A DNA stretch of 64,000 bases, from positions 62,001-126,000 of the forward strand of contig NW_001914861.1 of the NCBI RefSeq assembly GCF_000208925.1, given 5' to 3'. The DNA comes from Entamoeba histolytica HM-1:IMSS. Its lineage: Eukaryota > Evosea > Mastigamoebida > Endamoebidae. Below are positions 19,530 to 29,378 of this stretch, in pieces. The first letter of the stretch is position 1. Each line of letters opens with the position of its first letter. Below the pieces are notes generated by a model, which saw only the letters and a list, made by a program, of their open reading frames with translations, searched no databases and was not told the DNA's origin. The position numbers and the translations under genes were made by a program.

Positions 19530-20573
19530 ATGAGAAAACAACTGGATGGTTATTCTTTGCTTATTGTAGCACAATTCATTTTACAAGAAGAAGACTTTGC
19601 TAAATTAAATTTTATTTGTAAAAAATTCAAAGAAACAACAGAAAAATTTCACTATAATCCTATAGAAAATTTAAAATTATTTCCAAATATTCAAACTCAA
19701 TACATCTATAGAAAGAAACAAATTTTTAATCCAAATATTCCAAATCATAAAATTTTATATCAAGTAACTTGTAAAGAGGCACAAAAACTTCTTTCTAACC
19801 CAACAACAAATTGTTCTTTTGTTGTTTATACAAAAGAAGATCAAAGAAAATGGAAAAATGAAATTCCTAAATGGGTAACAATTATTGGGATAGATGCTTT
19901 CTTAAATACAAAATATTCCACTATAAACATTCCTTCTTCTGTTAAAGTTATTCAAAAAAATGCGTTTAGTGGTTGTTTAATCAAATCAATTGACTTTCCA
20001 CCATTTCTTAAAGAATTACATACAAGTTGTTTTTCTCAATGCATTCATCTTACAAAAGTAATATTACCTATTACAATAACTAATTTAGCTGAAGGATGTT
20101 TTAATGGATGTAATCATTTATCATGTATTGTTTTACCAAAAACACTTGAGTCAATACAAGAAAAAGCTTTTTGTGGATGTTCACAATTAAAATCCATTGA
20201 CTTACCAATGTCTTTAAGTTATATTGGGAATGCTGTTTTTTCAAATTGTTTTAATTTAAGTTCAATTAAACTCCCAACAAAATTAACTTTTATTGGAGCA
20301 CATTGTTTTGATGATTGTACTTCACTAAAAGAAATTGAATTTCCTCCATTAATTCGTTCATTAAATAAATCGACTTTTTTCGATTGTTCTTCACTTCAAA
20401 GTCTAACAATTCCATCAACAATTACGTCTATAGGATATAACTGTTTTTGTAATTGTATTCATATAACATCAATTACAATTTCAACTTCTGTACATGATTT
20501 TGGAAAATCTTCTTTTGGTGGATGTTATCAACTGAAACCTTTAATATCTCTTCCAGACCAATGTTATCTTTAA
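19530..20573 (+). CDS. BspA-like leucine-rich repeat protein
   Basis: The first ATG at 19530 gives 347 residues. Residues 1-45 form the conserved amoebic N-terminal domain (YSLLIVAQFILQEEDFAKL to KKFKETTEKFHYNPIENL). After a linker with YTKEDQRKWKNEIPKWV, nine or so LRR_5 units follow (about residues 115-345), each near 23 residues with the pattern CFxxCxxLxxIxLPxxLxxI. The last unit is SFGGCYQLKPLISLP. There is no secretion signal and no C-terminal CAAX box. The family is expanded in Entamoeba and some members are at the surface despite lacking a signal peptide; the ligand here is unknown. It reads towards asnA on the same strand. Confidence 0.9.
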   Translation: MRKQLDGYSLLIVAQFILQEEDFAKLNFICKKFKETTEKFHYNPIENLKLFPNIQTQYIYRKKQIFNPNIPNHKILYQVTCKEAQKLLSNPTTNCSFVVYTKEDQRKWKNEIPKWVTIIGIDAFLNTKYSTINIPSSVKVIQKNAFSGCLIKSIDFPPFLKELHTSCFSQCIHLTKVILPITITNLAEGCFNGCNHLSCIVLPKTLESIQEKAFCGCSQLKSIDLPMSLSYIGNAVFSNCFNLSSIKLPTKLTFIGAHCFDDCTSLKEIEFPPLIRSLNKSTFFDCSSLQSLTIPSTITSIGYNCFCNCIHITSITISTSVHDFGKSSFGGCYQLKPLISLPDQCYL

Positions 20574-20821
20574 GAAAATCTTTTAGGTATAAGTTTATTG
20601 TTTTAATTTATTTTTTAATAAAATAAACATTCTTAAAACCCAAAAATTAATTTGAAAACATCTTCTTTTTTGTTTAAGAAACAAAGAAAATTCTTATTTG
20701 ATTAAACTTTACTTATTTTATAAATAATTCAAATTTAAGTTCATTAGTAAAAAGTCTTGGAATTTATGAGTTAAAAAAATATTAATCAACAAAATTAGAT
20801 GCTTCGTTAGATGAATAAATA

Positions 20822-20847
20822 AACACCCTAATTAAATGTAGGGTGTT
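20822..20847 (+). promoter_or_regulatory. Perfect 9-bp inverted repeat upstream of asnA
   Basis: AACACCCTA and TAGGGTGTT are perfect inverted copies separated by 8 bases. In an AT-rich intergenic region this GC-containing stem stands out. It lies upstream of the TATA-like element of asnA, so it could be an operator-type protein site or the 3' hairpin of the preceding gene. Confidence 0.45.
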
Positions 20848-20856
20848 GAGATGACT

Positions 20857-20870
20857 TATTTAAAGAACTG
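20857..20870 (+). promoter_or_regulatory. Core promoter of asnA (TATA-like plus GAAC)
   Basis: TTATTTAAAG (20857-20866 region) overlaps GAACTG, combining two known amoebic core promoter elements 40-50 bases before the asnA ATG. Confidence 0.5.
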
Positions 20871-20881
20871 TTAAAAACCTA

Positions 20882-20898
20882 ACCAATTACAAATTGGT
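20882..20898 (+). promoter_or_regulatory. Second inverted repeat, just before asnA start
   Basis: ACCAATT and AATTGGT flank a 3-base loop, ending 7 bases before the ATG. If transcribed, it would be a hairpin at the 5' end of the mRNA. Confidence 0.35.
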
Positions 20899-20905
20899 AT
20901 CTAAG

Positions 20906-21943
20906 ATGACTACTATCTTTCCTGAAAATTATTTCCCTTTATTAAATTCTTTTCAAACAGAAATTGCAATTAGAAAAATTAAACAAGAGTTTGAAAAGAA
21001 TTTAACATATGACTTAGACTTATTGAGAATTACTGCTCCTTTATTTGTTGAATCGGGTTATGGACTAAATGATGATTTAAATGGTGTTGAAGTCCCAGTT
21101 CATTTCCCAGTCAAAGGAATGAATAACAGTGTTGTTGAGGTAGTTCATTCTTTAGCTAAATGGAAAAGACTACAATTACATGAATTAAAAATTCCTATTG
21201 GAGAAGGTATTGTTACTGATATGAATGCTATTAGACCAATGGAAGATTTAGATAATATTCATTCAATTTATGTTGATCAATGGGATTGGGAAAAATCTAT
21301 TTCAAAAGAAGATAGAACATTAGACTATCTTAAAAATGTTGTTAAAAAGATTTATCATACTATTTATAAAACTGAAGAGTATATTTGCAATGAATATTCT
21401 CAATTAAAAAGAAGATTACCAAAAGAAATTACTTTCTTACATACTGAAGATATGGAAAAAGAATATCCTAATTTATCTCCAAAAGAAAGAGAACATACTG
21501 TTGCTAAGAAGTATGGAGCAGTTTGTGTAATTGGAATAGGATATCCATTACCATTATCAAAAGTAACTCATGACGGTAGATCTCCTGATTATGATGATTG
21601 GTCAAGTGAAACTAAAGAAGGTTATCATGGACTTAATTGTGATATTATTGTATGGAATGATGTTCTTCAACAAAGTCTTGAATTATCATCTATGGGTATT
21701 CGTGTTGATCCAACAGCTCTTAAAAGACAATTAGAAATGAGAAATGCTACAGACAGAGAAAAGTTTATGTTCCATCAAATGTTATTAAAAGGAGAATTAC
21801 CACTTTCTATTGGTGGTGGAATTGGACAATCACGACTTTGTATGTTCTATTTACAAAAAGCTCACATTGGTGAAATTCAAGCATCTGTATGGAATCATGA
21901 GACTAAAGAACAATTGGCTCAACACAATATCTTTTTACTTTAA
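20906..21943 (+). CDS. asnA: Aspartate-ammonia ligase (asparagine synthetase A)
   Basis: The ATG at 20906 gives 345 residues, near the bacterial AsnA length of about 330. It is the class II aminoacyl-tRNA-synthetase-like AsnA fold: LLRITAPLFVESGYGLNDDLNG near the N-terminus, VEVVHSLAKWKRLQL, GIVTDMNAIRPMEDLDNIHS, VYVDQWDWEKS-type segment, and the C-terminal ATP-binding piece LPLSIGGGIGQSRL. The enzyme makes asparagine from aspartate and ammonia with ATP giving AMP, unlike the glutamine-dependent AsnB found in most eukaryotes. AsnA is mainly bacterial and archaeal, so acquisition by lateral transfer is likely, although base composition now matches the host. Two hairpins precede the gene. Confidence 0.95.
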   Translation: MTTIFPENYFPLLNSFQTEIAIRKIKQEFEKNLTYDLDLLRITAPLFVESGYGLNDDLNGVEVPVHFPVKGMNNSVVEVVHSLAKWKRLQLHELKIPIGEGIVTDMNAIRPMEDLDNIHSIYVDQWDWEKSISKEDRTLDYLKNVVKKIYHTIYKTEEYICNEYSQLKRRLPKEITFLHTEDMEKEYPNLSPKEREHTVAKKYGAVCVIGIGYPLPLSKVTHDGRSPDYDDWSSETKEGYHGLNCDIIVWNDVLQQSLELSSMGIRVDPTALKRQLEMRNATDREKFMFHQMLLKGELPLSIGGGIGQSRLCMFYLQKAHIGEIQASVWNHETKEQLAQHNIFLL

Positions 21944-22054
21944 TTTTTTTTAAGAAATAATATTATATTTTCATTAATTTATTAAACAAAAATAATATTT
22001 TTCTATTATCTCGTAAAATTTCTCATATTTATTCATTATTAAATCATTGAAAAT

Positions 22055-22880
22055 TTACCAATAATAATGAAATTTACTTTTTAAATTATAAAATATTGTT
22101 GTAAAATCTATTTGTGTATGAAACTTACTGAAAAATAAATCATCTGATTTAGTAAATAATGAAATAATATTAGAGATACAAATAAAAGAGTCTGTAGTAT
22201 GAGATTCACTATAATAAACAAAACATAATTTAATTCTTCCTATATAACTTTCTATACCAAATAGTGAAGAATCTAATTCAAGTCATCCTTCAAATAATAT
22301 AGAAATTACATTCTTGATTAATCAAATTCCATATAACTAATAGGTTCATCTCCAAAAAATAGATTATTTTCATAAACAAAATCAATAATATTAAACCTAG
22401 TTGTTCATACTGAAGTTTTAATACCAAACCAACAAATTATGGTGAAACATTTTTTACTTCTTTTGACTTTTTTTCCAAAGGTTTTTGTTACATAACAATG
22501 TACTGATGGAAAGACTTTCTTATTTCTTCCATTCAACTATTCTGCTTCTAAAATTTGAATAATTACTATTATACTAAAATACACCTTGATTAATGCCTGA
22601 GGCATACCCTCACTTTTAAAGTGATAAACTCTTTTATTAATATGGCTAATTACAAAAACTTTATTTCTATGTAGTCCAAATTCAAATCCAGGTGATAATA
22701 ATGTTGATGAATCAAAGAAAGAATAAAGTAAAGGAGAAAACTCTGTAGATATTATTCTAACATTTGTATATAATTTTATACTCTTTAAGAAGTGTTTTGT
22801 GAGATTTTCTTGTGAAAAAAAAAATAATATATTTTCATTATTTTTGAGATTTATTGTACTGTATATATTTGTATTTATTT
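22055..22880 (-). pseudogene. Decayed protein-coding gene of unknown family
   Basis: The minus strand reads as protein with interruptions. From about 22880 an open stretch of about 85 codons includes RIISTEFSPLLYSFFDSS, LLSPGFEFGLHRNKVFVISH and NKRVYHFKSEGMPQA. It then meets at least four stops and at least one frameshift in the middle, with recognisable pieces such as YVTKTFGKKVKRSKKCFTI and ENNLFFGDEPISYMEFD. The last 75 codons are open again (SLFGIESYIGRIKLCFVYYS) and end at a stop at 22055. The mixed hydrophobic and charged sense strongly suggests a former gene rather than chance. I do not recognise the family. No start was identified with confidence. Confidence 0.7.
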
Positions 22881-23458
22881 AATAACTCCTTTTTATAATA
22901 TCATAGACTTATAAAAAATACATATCACGTAACCAATTATTGACTCTCTAGCAACACCAGATTTTTCAAGAATAATTTGGATTTTCGTTAAAAATAGTAT
23001 CTCTTTCTTTTAATTTTAAGGTTAAATGTTTTTTGTCTCTTACAAAATTTTCAGTTAAATAAAATGGAAATTTTTCATTATTTCTTATTTTTTTTTTATT
23101 TATAAAAAATATTTTTAGTTATATATAACACAAATATTTATTGTATTTTAAAACGAAACAATTACAAATTTGATTTATAAAAATTAGGTAGTAATAGAAA
23201 TTTGTTTGCTATAAAATCACTGCAAAATGGCTTTTTCTAGAAAATGAGGAAATGATAAAACTACAACAAAGGAAAAAAATAAAAATTATAAGATTTTTAA
23301 ACAAAAGGAGGGAAAATAGAATGATATTTTAGATTAATAAATACAATTAGAAAGTAGTTTAAAAATTAAAAATAATAGTAATTTCTATCATTTGTTAGAC
23401 TAACAGTTTTTGGTGGTAAATAACAAAGTTACACTCAAATCTCATTAATATATTTCAT
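22881..23458. other. Intergenic region upstream of the WD40 gene
   Basis: AT-rich DNA with no recognisable gene. It contains the WD40 promoter, and possibly the start of the pseudogene at its left side. Confidence 0.5.
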
Positions 23459-24644
23459 ATGAGCACAACAGTTGAAAGAAGAAAGTCTACACAACTTATG
23501 AAGAAATCTTCATCAGAAGCTAAAATCCATAAATCTAAATCTATGGTAAATATTGCTAAACCAGTTGTTATGAGTAAACAAGCTCCAGGAACATTTAAAG
23601 AAGATAAATATGATTTGAAAGTTACACCATCAGCACAACAACAATTAAGTTTGAATTTCATTTTTTATTACAAAGAAAATAACGATTTCTAATAAAATAA
23701 AACAATTAACTTAGTTTTTAGACAATTTTCATAAAGGAATGGTTTGGGATTATTCATTTAATATTGATGGAACATTACTTGCTACAGCAGGTAAAGATGG
23801 TAAAGTTATGGTATGGGAAATCGTTGATGGACTAGTTAAAAAAGAAGTAAAAACAACCTTTACAAAACATACTGGAGAAATAGTTTCTGTAATTTTTATA
23901 GACAATAATATTATTTGTTCATCATCTACAACTAAAGAATTGTTTATATGGAATGCAACAAATGGTGAACATATTAAAACTATTTCAATTGATGATGTTT
24001 GTCTTTGCCTAAAGTATTGTAAAGAGAATAAACGATTTATTGCTGGTTTACTTAATGGACAAGTATTTTGTTATAATACTGATAAATACGAACAAATTAG
24101 AGAGTATAATGTTCATTGTGCTGCAACTGCAGTTGAAATTTATTGTGAAGGAGAAGAAGCTACTGGATATATTGTTGGAACGCTTGAAGGTACTATATTG
24201 GCATTATATGATTATGATGATAAAATGCAACTTGTTAAAACATCTTCATTAAAAGAAGATGCCCTTATTTCAAGTATTATTGTAAATGTTAAAGATCGTA
24301 TTTGTTATGTTACTTATGCAAATAATAAAGTTATTATTTATACTTTAATGGATTTCGATATGATTAGTAGATATAAGGGAATAACAACAAATTGCTCTTC
24401 TATTACACCATCTTTAAATAATGATATGACACTTTTGTTTATTGCATCTAAAGAAGGTGGAATTTTTGTATTTCCAAATATGCCAGTTATTTCAAAAAAA
24501 TCAATTGATATTTTTGGAGTTAAACTTAATCTCTTTGTGACTGACGGAAAACCTATTGTTCACGTATGTTGTATTCCAAAAACATCAAATATTCTTTTAA
24601 TAGATTGTGAGGGTTCAGCATCTATTTTCACACTCAAATATTAA
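23459..24644 (+). CDS. WD40-repeat protein (WDR44-like), two exons
   Basis: Exon 1 is 23459-23648 and exon 2 is 23722-24644. The 73-nt intron starts GTTTGA, one base away from the usual amoebic donor, and ends TTTAG. The product is 370 residues. The first 65 residues are basic and Ser/Lys-rich with no fold. The rest contains about six WD units, for example HKGMVWDYSFNIDGTLLATA followed by GKDGKVMVWE, and the pattern CSSSTTKELFIWN. The order (a first unit starting HKGxxW, a second with a terse CSSS strand) fits WDR44-type Rab11-binding proteins, so membrane traffic is a reasonable guess. A WD40 scaffold of another complex is possible. Confidence 0.8.
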
Positions 24645-25155
24645 TTGAATTATTACTTTTTTCTTTTAAATTCAAAGTCAAAAATTTGTTAATAAAAAAG
24701 AATTGGATTGATTTGACTTCTTTCTTAAATATTTTACTACTTTTTTATTTTACTTCGATTTATGAAGCTAATTTAAAATAAATATTGTCTTATCTTTATT
24801 TAAATAATAATATTATAATATTATTGTCATTCATTAACCTAATGATATTGATCTTGGTAATTGTTCTCTTCAACTATTAGTTTCTCTTAATTCTTTTTCT
24901 TTATCAAAATAAAAATCAATATTTACTTAACAGAAGTTTATTAAATGCTTTAATTTTTTTTTCTTTCATTAAGATAGTTTAAATCAAATTTATATAAACA
25001 AAAACAATTCTATTTTTTTTATTATCATTCTTTTGTTTTATTACTCTATCTAACAAGTTTAACTCATTTAAAGAATTTCAAAGAAGTATAGACAATTATA
25101 TTTATTTCTTTTTTGAATAAAAAAAGAAGAAAAATATTTCATTTATTAATTCTAA
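24645..25155. other. Convergent intergenic region
   Basis: AT-rich 0.5-kb spacer between the 3' ends of the WD40 and SET genes. No gene seen. Confidence 0.6.
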
Positions 25156-27531
25156 TTAATTTTTTATTTCTAGATGCTTCAAAGCATTCTGAACAATATT
25201 AATTTGTTCATTCAAATGCATATCAATTAATTTGAATTGTTTTATTCTGTTAATTTGATTCTGTTCTTGAGCATTACTGATTTTTTCATTAACAAGAGGA
25301 AGAAAATCTTGAAGTACCTCCAATTCAGAGTGTAAGTATTGAATAGTTTTAGTCCTATTTCCTTCAATAGATGTATTTTTATTTTTTAATTCTAATTTCA
25401 CTTTATTTACAGACATTGAATAAATAGCAATGTATTTCTCAAAAACATCAAATCGAATTTGTTCTTGAGTAAGAAATATTTCTGTAGGAAGATGATTTAA
25501 AACACAAAGCTCTTCATATAATGGTTGTGCTGATTCATTTGAAATAAAAACTTTTGCATCAAAATAATCTAATGGTAGATATTCTTTTGACAATGAAAGA
25601 AAATGAATCATTTGATTAATACTACTATCATCTTGATAATTATCACAAATCTCTTCTCCAGGATATATTTCATTAAAATTATATAACTTAATTTGAGAGT
25701 CTTTCATTTCTTTTTCTAGACAAGTGTATGGGTTATGTTTAGGTAATATTGGTAATGGATTATAAAATTCACCAAATGAAGTAGTAATGATATGACTATC
25801 AACAAAATTAAATAATCCAACAAAACATGGTAAAGAAATATTAATATTTGAATTCATCATAAATGCTTGATAATTCTGAATTCCATCATCTTCAACACAA
25901 TTAATTTCATCAAAGAAATATACATCTTCAAACTCACTAAAATCATTACTGTAGAATGTCATTGCTTCAATATATTTAAGAATTAATGGAATAAATGGAA
26001 ATTTTTTTTGTGCATCTTCACTTAATAAATATTCAATGCATTGTAATATAAAACTAGGTTGATTAATTTTAGGATTCTCTTTTTTTATTATTTCAGATGT
26101 AAGAATATAATGTTCAGGAATAGAAATAAGAATTTCTCCAGAATGAAGTGTTTTATTTGATATATTCTTTAATACAATATGATGATTTTCATTAATATAT
26201 TGAATATTTGGATGGAATAAATGAATTTGAGATGCCCATGCATTTAAGTTATCACAGAAATTTTCAAATAAGAAATCATAACATGATATTGTTTCATATT
26301 TTAAATCTTTTGAAGTTATTTGATCTCTAATCCTTTTAGTAGCGTTTTGACATAATTTCATTGAATGTTCTATTATATCAACTATACCTTTTTTATATAT
26401 TAAAGCACATTTTTGATGATAGTTAATTGAAGATGAATGAATACAATCAAAATCTTCCTTTTTGAATTCCATTAAATGTAATAAATGATACAATTGTCTG
26501 TTTAACTGTCTTAATGCAGCAAGTTCATTTCTATCTGAAACATAATTTAAATTAATATTTCCTTGAAAATATTGATTTGATTCAATAATCGATAAGTTAA
26601 CTATTCTAAGAATTCTCATCAATTCTAAAGGAATATCTTCATCAAGTTTTAAAAAGAAGTCAAATGATTTTATCTCTTCTTGTTTAAGAATCTCTTCAAT
26701 TTCATTGTATTGATTATCATCAACTTCAAAATAAATTCTAAGTAACAAATTATCACAAGGATTATTCTCTTCTACAAACCCATACCCTAATAATAATTTT
26801 TCGTTAGATCTAATTCTATAATTATTAAATATTTGTTCACCTGGTTTTACTAATTCTTCATTAGTTTGAAATGAAAATGTTTCTGTTTGTGTATTAGAAA
26901 TATAAGTTACTTTAGCTTGTGTACAATGATTACTAAAATCACAAAATGGAATCAATGATCCAACTTCTCCAAATGGTTGTGGATAAATCACTAAAAATGC
27001 TCTTGACCAAAAACTTTGATGTGCCCATTGTAATCTTTTAAAAAGATCATCAAATGATTGGAAATATTGTGGAAATTGTTGAATAAGTTTATTATTATAA
27101 TAGTCTACAACTTTCATAAGAAAAGCATTAATTTTTTCTACTGCTGCATATAACTTTGTACCTTTCATAAGATTTAACTCATCAATAGTATAACTTAAAG
27201 GACAATCATAAGTTTCTGGTAAAACATTAATATATGGCCAATGAAAACATTTTGGATTTGTTTTATTAACAGCAAGATATAAATATACAAGTCCATTTAA
27301 ATCATCTCTATCATCATCTCCCTCATTAAATTTAGGTAATTTTACTTCAGGCCAAATATGATTTAAATTAATTCTATTAATTTGAATAGAATAAGGAATA
27401 CTCATAATAACTTCATCCTTTTTAAATTCTTTATTGGCACATAACCCTCTTCCATATCCTTCAAATGTTTTAACGTCAACACCATCAATAACACCTCCAT
27501 TCTGAATAACCCATTTCTTAATATCTTCCAT
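25156..27531 (-). CDS. SETD-type lysine/histidine methyltransferase with a second degenerate SET half
   Basis: A 791-residue single-exon protein with the ATG at 27531. Residues about 15-260 form a SET domain of the SETD3/SETD4/Rubisco-methyltransferase class: FEGYGRGLCANKEFKKDEVIMSI, then SLIPFCDFSNH (residues about 190-200) and PGEQIFNNYRIRSNEKLLLGYGF, carrying the Asn-His and the NNY/GYGF motifs for S-adenosylmethionine. A helical RSB-like region follows. Residues about 460-680 repeat the order in a decayed form: LHSGEILISIP, FVGLFNFVDSH and YPGEEICDNYQDDSSINQM. The second copy has lost most catalytic positions. The end is a coiled coil. The family methylates Lys or His in proteins such as actin or ribosomal proteins; the target here is unknown. 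Confidence 0.85.
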   Translation of the reverse strand: MEDIKKWVIQNGGVIDGVDVKTFEGYGRGLCANKEFKKDEVIMSIPYSIQINRINLNHIWPEVKLPKFNEGDDDRDDLNGLVYLYLAVNKTNPKCFHWPYINVLPETYDCPLSYTIDELNLMKGTKLYAAVEKINAFLMKVVDYYNNKLIQQFPQYFQSFDDLFKRLQWAHQSFWSRAFLVIYPQPFGEVGSLIPFCDFSNHCTQAKVTYISNTQTETFSFQTNEELVKPGEQIFNNYRIRSNEKLLLGYGFVEENNPCDNLLLRIYFEVDDNQYNEIEEILKQEEIKSFDFFLKLDEDIPLELMRILRIVNLSIIESNQYFQGNINLNYVSDRNELAALRQLNRQLYHLLHLMEFKKEDFDCIHSSSINYHQKCALIYKKGIVDIIEHSMKLCQNATKRIRDQITSKDLKYETISCYDFLFENFCDNLNAWASQIHLFHPNIQYINENHHIVLKNISNKTLHSGEILISIPEHYILTSEIIKKENPKINQPSFILQCIEYLLSEDAQKKFPFIPLILKYIEAMTFYSNDFSEFEDVYFFDEINCVEDDGIQNYQAFMMNSNINISLPCFVGLFNFVDSHIITTSFGEFYNPLPILPKHNPYTCLEKEMKDSQIKLYNFNEIYPGEEICDNYQDDSSINQMIHFLSLSKEYLPLDYFDAKVFISNESAQPLYEELCVLNHLPTEIFLTQEQIRFDVFEKYIAIYSMSVNKVKLELKNKNTSIEGNRTKTIQYLHSELEVLQDFLPLVNEKISNAQEQNQINRIKQFKLIDMHLNEQINIVQNALKHLEIKN

Positions 27532-27662
27532 CTCAAAGAAATTTTCTTAAAGAACTACGTATCTTTCTTTTTTGTCTTTTTATCTTTTTATGTTAAAACC
27601 CTTTATTAATTTTATTATAAAAATATTATAAAGTTATTATAAAATATACTTAAAAATTTGAA

Positions 27663-29144
27663 TTATTTTGAAATATATTTGATGTATTTCTTTATTCTTG
27701 CATTACCTTCTTTCTTTAATTTAGCTATTTTCTTTTCTAATTCACTGTTCATTTCACCTCTTTTTTCTTCTAAGTTTAATGAAAGATCATACAACTCATC
27801 TTCACTTTCAAGCACAGGTGCACTTTCATAGTATTTCATCAATGCATCATAATGTTGAATAGGATAAGGAACAGCTTGTTTAACCATGAGCTCTTTTATC
27901 AAATTACCAATTCCACGTATTTTAAACCAATTAATTAGTGTTTTATCTCCTTGTTTATTACCATCATCAGTAAATACTAAATCACCCATTGTAGACCCAA
28001 TAAATGGTAAACAAGGTGGAACTGCAATTTTCATGACTTCTCTTAATTTACTAAAATTCTTTTCTTGGTCACATAATTCACTTAACATTTCTTCTATTTC
28101 TTTATCTTCTGGTAATAAAGAATCCCATGTATCTTTAAGTCGATAAATTGGAGTTGATTCTAATGCACTAAACACAGCTTTCATTCCTTCAAAATTATTT
28201 AATTTTTTCATTTCTTCTGCTACTTGAAGGAAATAATGAATAAATAAAGCCCTATATGCAACTCGTTTTTCTACAAGAATAGAAGTTTGAACAAAACTAA
28301 ATAACCGTTTACTTGAACGTACTAATCGAATGAGGTTTGGAGTTAATGTATCTTTATCTTTTTTCATCCATCCATTTCCAAGTAATTCGAAATAAGGAAC
28401 TTTTCTAAAAAGATCATTTTGCATTAAAGTGATTTGTCGTGCAAATTCATGTGGATGGAATTGAAGAACATTAACATATTTTGGGTTTTTTTCTAATTCG
28501 TTAATTTTAATCATTGGTGAATCTAACTCATCTCTTTTATTTTCTACATGAGCAATATGAAGTTCTAATTGTTTTTGTAATATTTTACTCATTTTTGGAT
28601 TAAATTGATTAAATCGATCTAGTAACTGCTGAAGTTTATCAATTAACTCTTCTTTTGCTTCAAAATCTTTCCATGCATTTTTCATCCAGGTACGTACAAA
28701 GTTCATTATTTTTAATCTAAGTGGTGATATAACATCTTTAACAAAAACTTCCCATTCCATTCCATCAGGTATTGAAGGGTCAAATAAAATACTAAGTAAT
28801 TCTAATAATTTTTCTGGTGTTGTAACTAATCTATAAGCTAATACAAAACACTCTTGAAAATAAGGGTCATTAAAATCTTTTGACATCATTGTTTGAATAC
28901 ATTTTTCGAGGGTTGCCATTTGAATAATTTTTAAGTCGCACCCAGTTTCTGTTGTCCAAGTAATATATTCGGGTGTGTCAGGTAATTCAAATGTAGTAGA
29001 AAATCGTGGATCAGCATTATATGTTTGTTCATCAATTTTATTTTCTCCAACAGTAGAGAATGAAGAAACGTCAGTAGACCCACTAAACGTTGATCTTGTG
29101 TCTCTTCCCCTCATTCCAGCAGCTGTGGGTTGTCTAATTGACAT
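27663..29144 (-). CDS. Ras guanine nucleotide exchange factor
   Basis: A single-exon protein of 493 residues, ATG at 29144. After a Ser/Thr-rich start (about 50 residues), a RasGEF-N (REM) domain covers about residues 70-180 with the typical LVTTPEKLLELL. The CDC25 catalytic domain follows at about 220-460 with FHPHEFARQITLMQNDLFRKV, ILVEKRVAYRALFIHYF, LNNFEGMKAVFSALESTPIYRLKDTW and PPCLPFIGSTMGDLVFTDDG. The C-terminus is a basic coiled coil. It catalyses GDP release from Ras or Rap proteins. No other domain is present. It lies head to tail behind the SET gene with 131 bases between them. Confidence 0.93.
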   Translation of the reverse strand: MSIRQPTAAGMRGRDTRSTFSGSTDVSSFSTVGENKIDEQTYNADPRFSTTFELPDTPEYITWTTETGCDLKIIQMATLEKCIQTMMSKDFNDPYFQECFVLAYRLVTTPEKLLELLSILFDPSIPDGMEWEVFVKDVISPLRLKIMNFVRTWMKNAWKDFEAKEELIDKLQQLLDRFNQFNPKMSKILQKQLELHIAHVENKRDELDSPMIKINELEKNPKYVNVLQFHPHEFARQITLMQNDLFRKVPYFELLGNGWMKKDKDTLTPNLIRLVRSSKRLFSFVQTSILVEKRVAYRALFIHYFLQVAEEMKKLNNFEGMKAVFSALESTPIYRLKDTWDSLLPEDKEIEEMLSELCDQEKNFSKLREVMKIAVPPCLPFIGSTMGDLVFTDDGNKQGDKTLINWFKIRGIGNLIKELMVKQAVPYPIQHYDALMKYYESAPVLESEDELYDLSLNLEEKRGEMNSELEKKIAKLKKEGNARIKKYIKYISK

Positions 29145-29378
29145 GAAAAATAGATCTTAAAACTAACTTTTCATTTATTTTTTTCTGTTTTTTGATTTCT
29201 TTTAAGAAACAATGTTATTTTTTTAAATAATTTATTATTAATTAAAATTTTTATTCTTTCATTATTTTTGGGAGGTATGCAACTAAATGTCTTGATAAAA
29301 AGGCAATTCTAAAAATAAAATATAAAAATAACAAAAATATACTTCTGAAATAAGTATACTATTATTTTATTAATTAAG

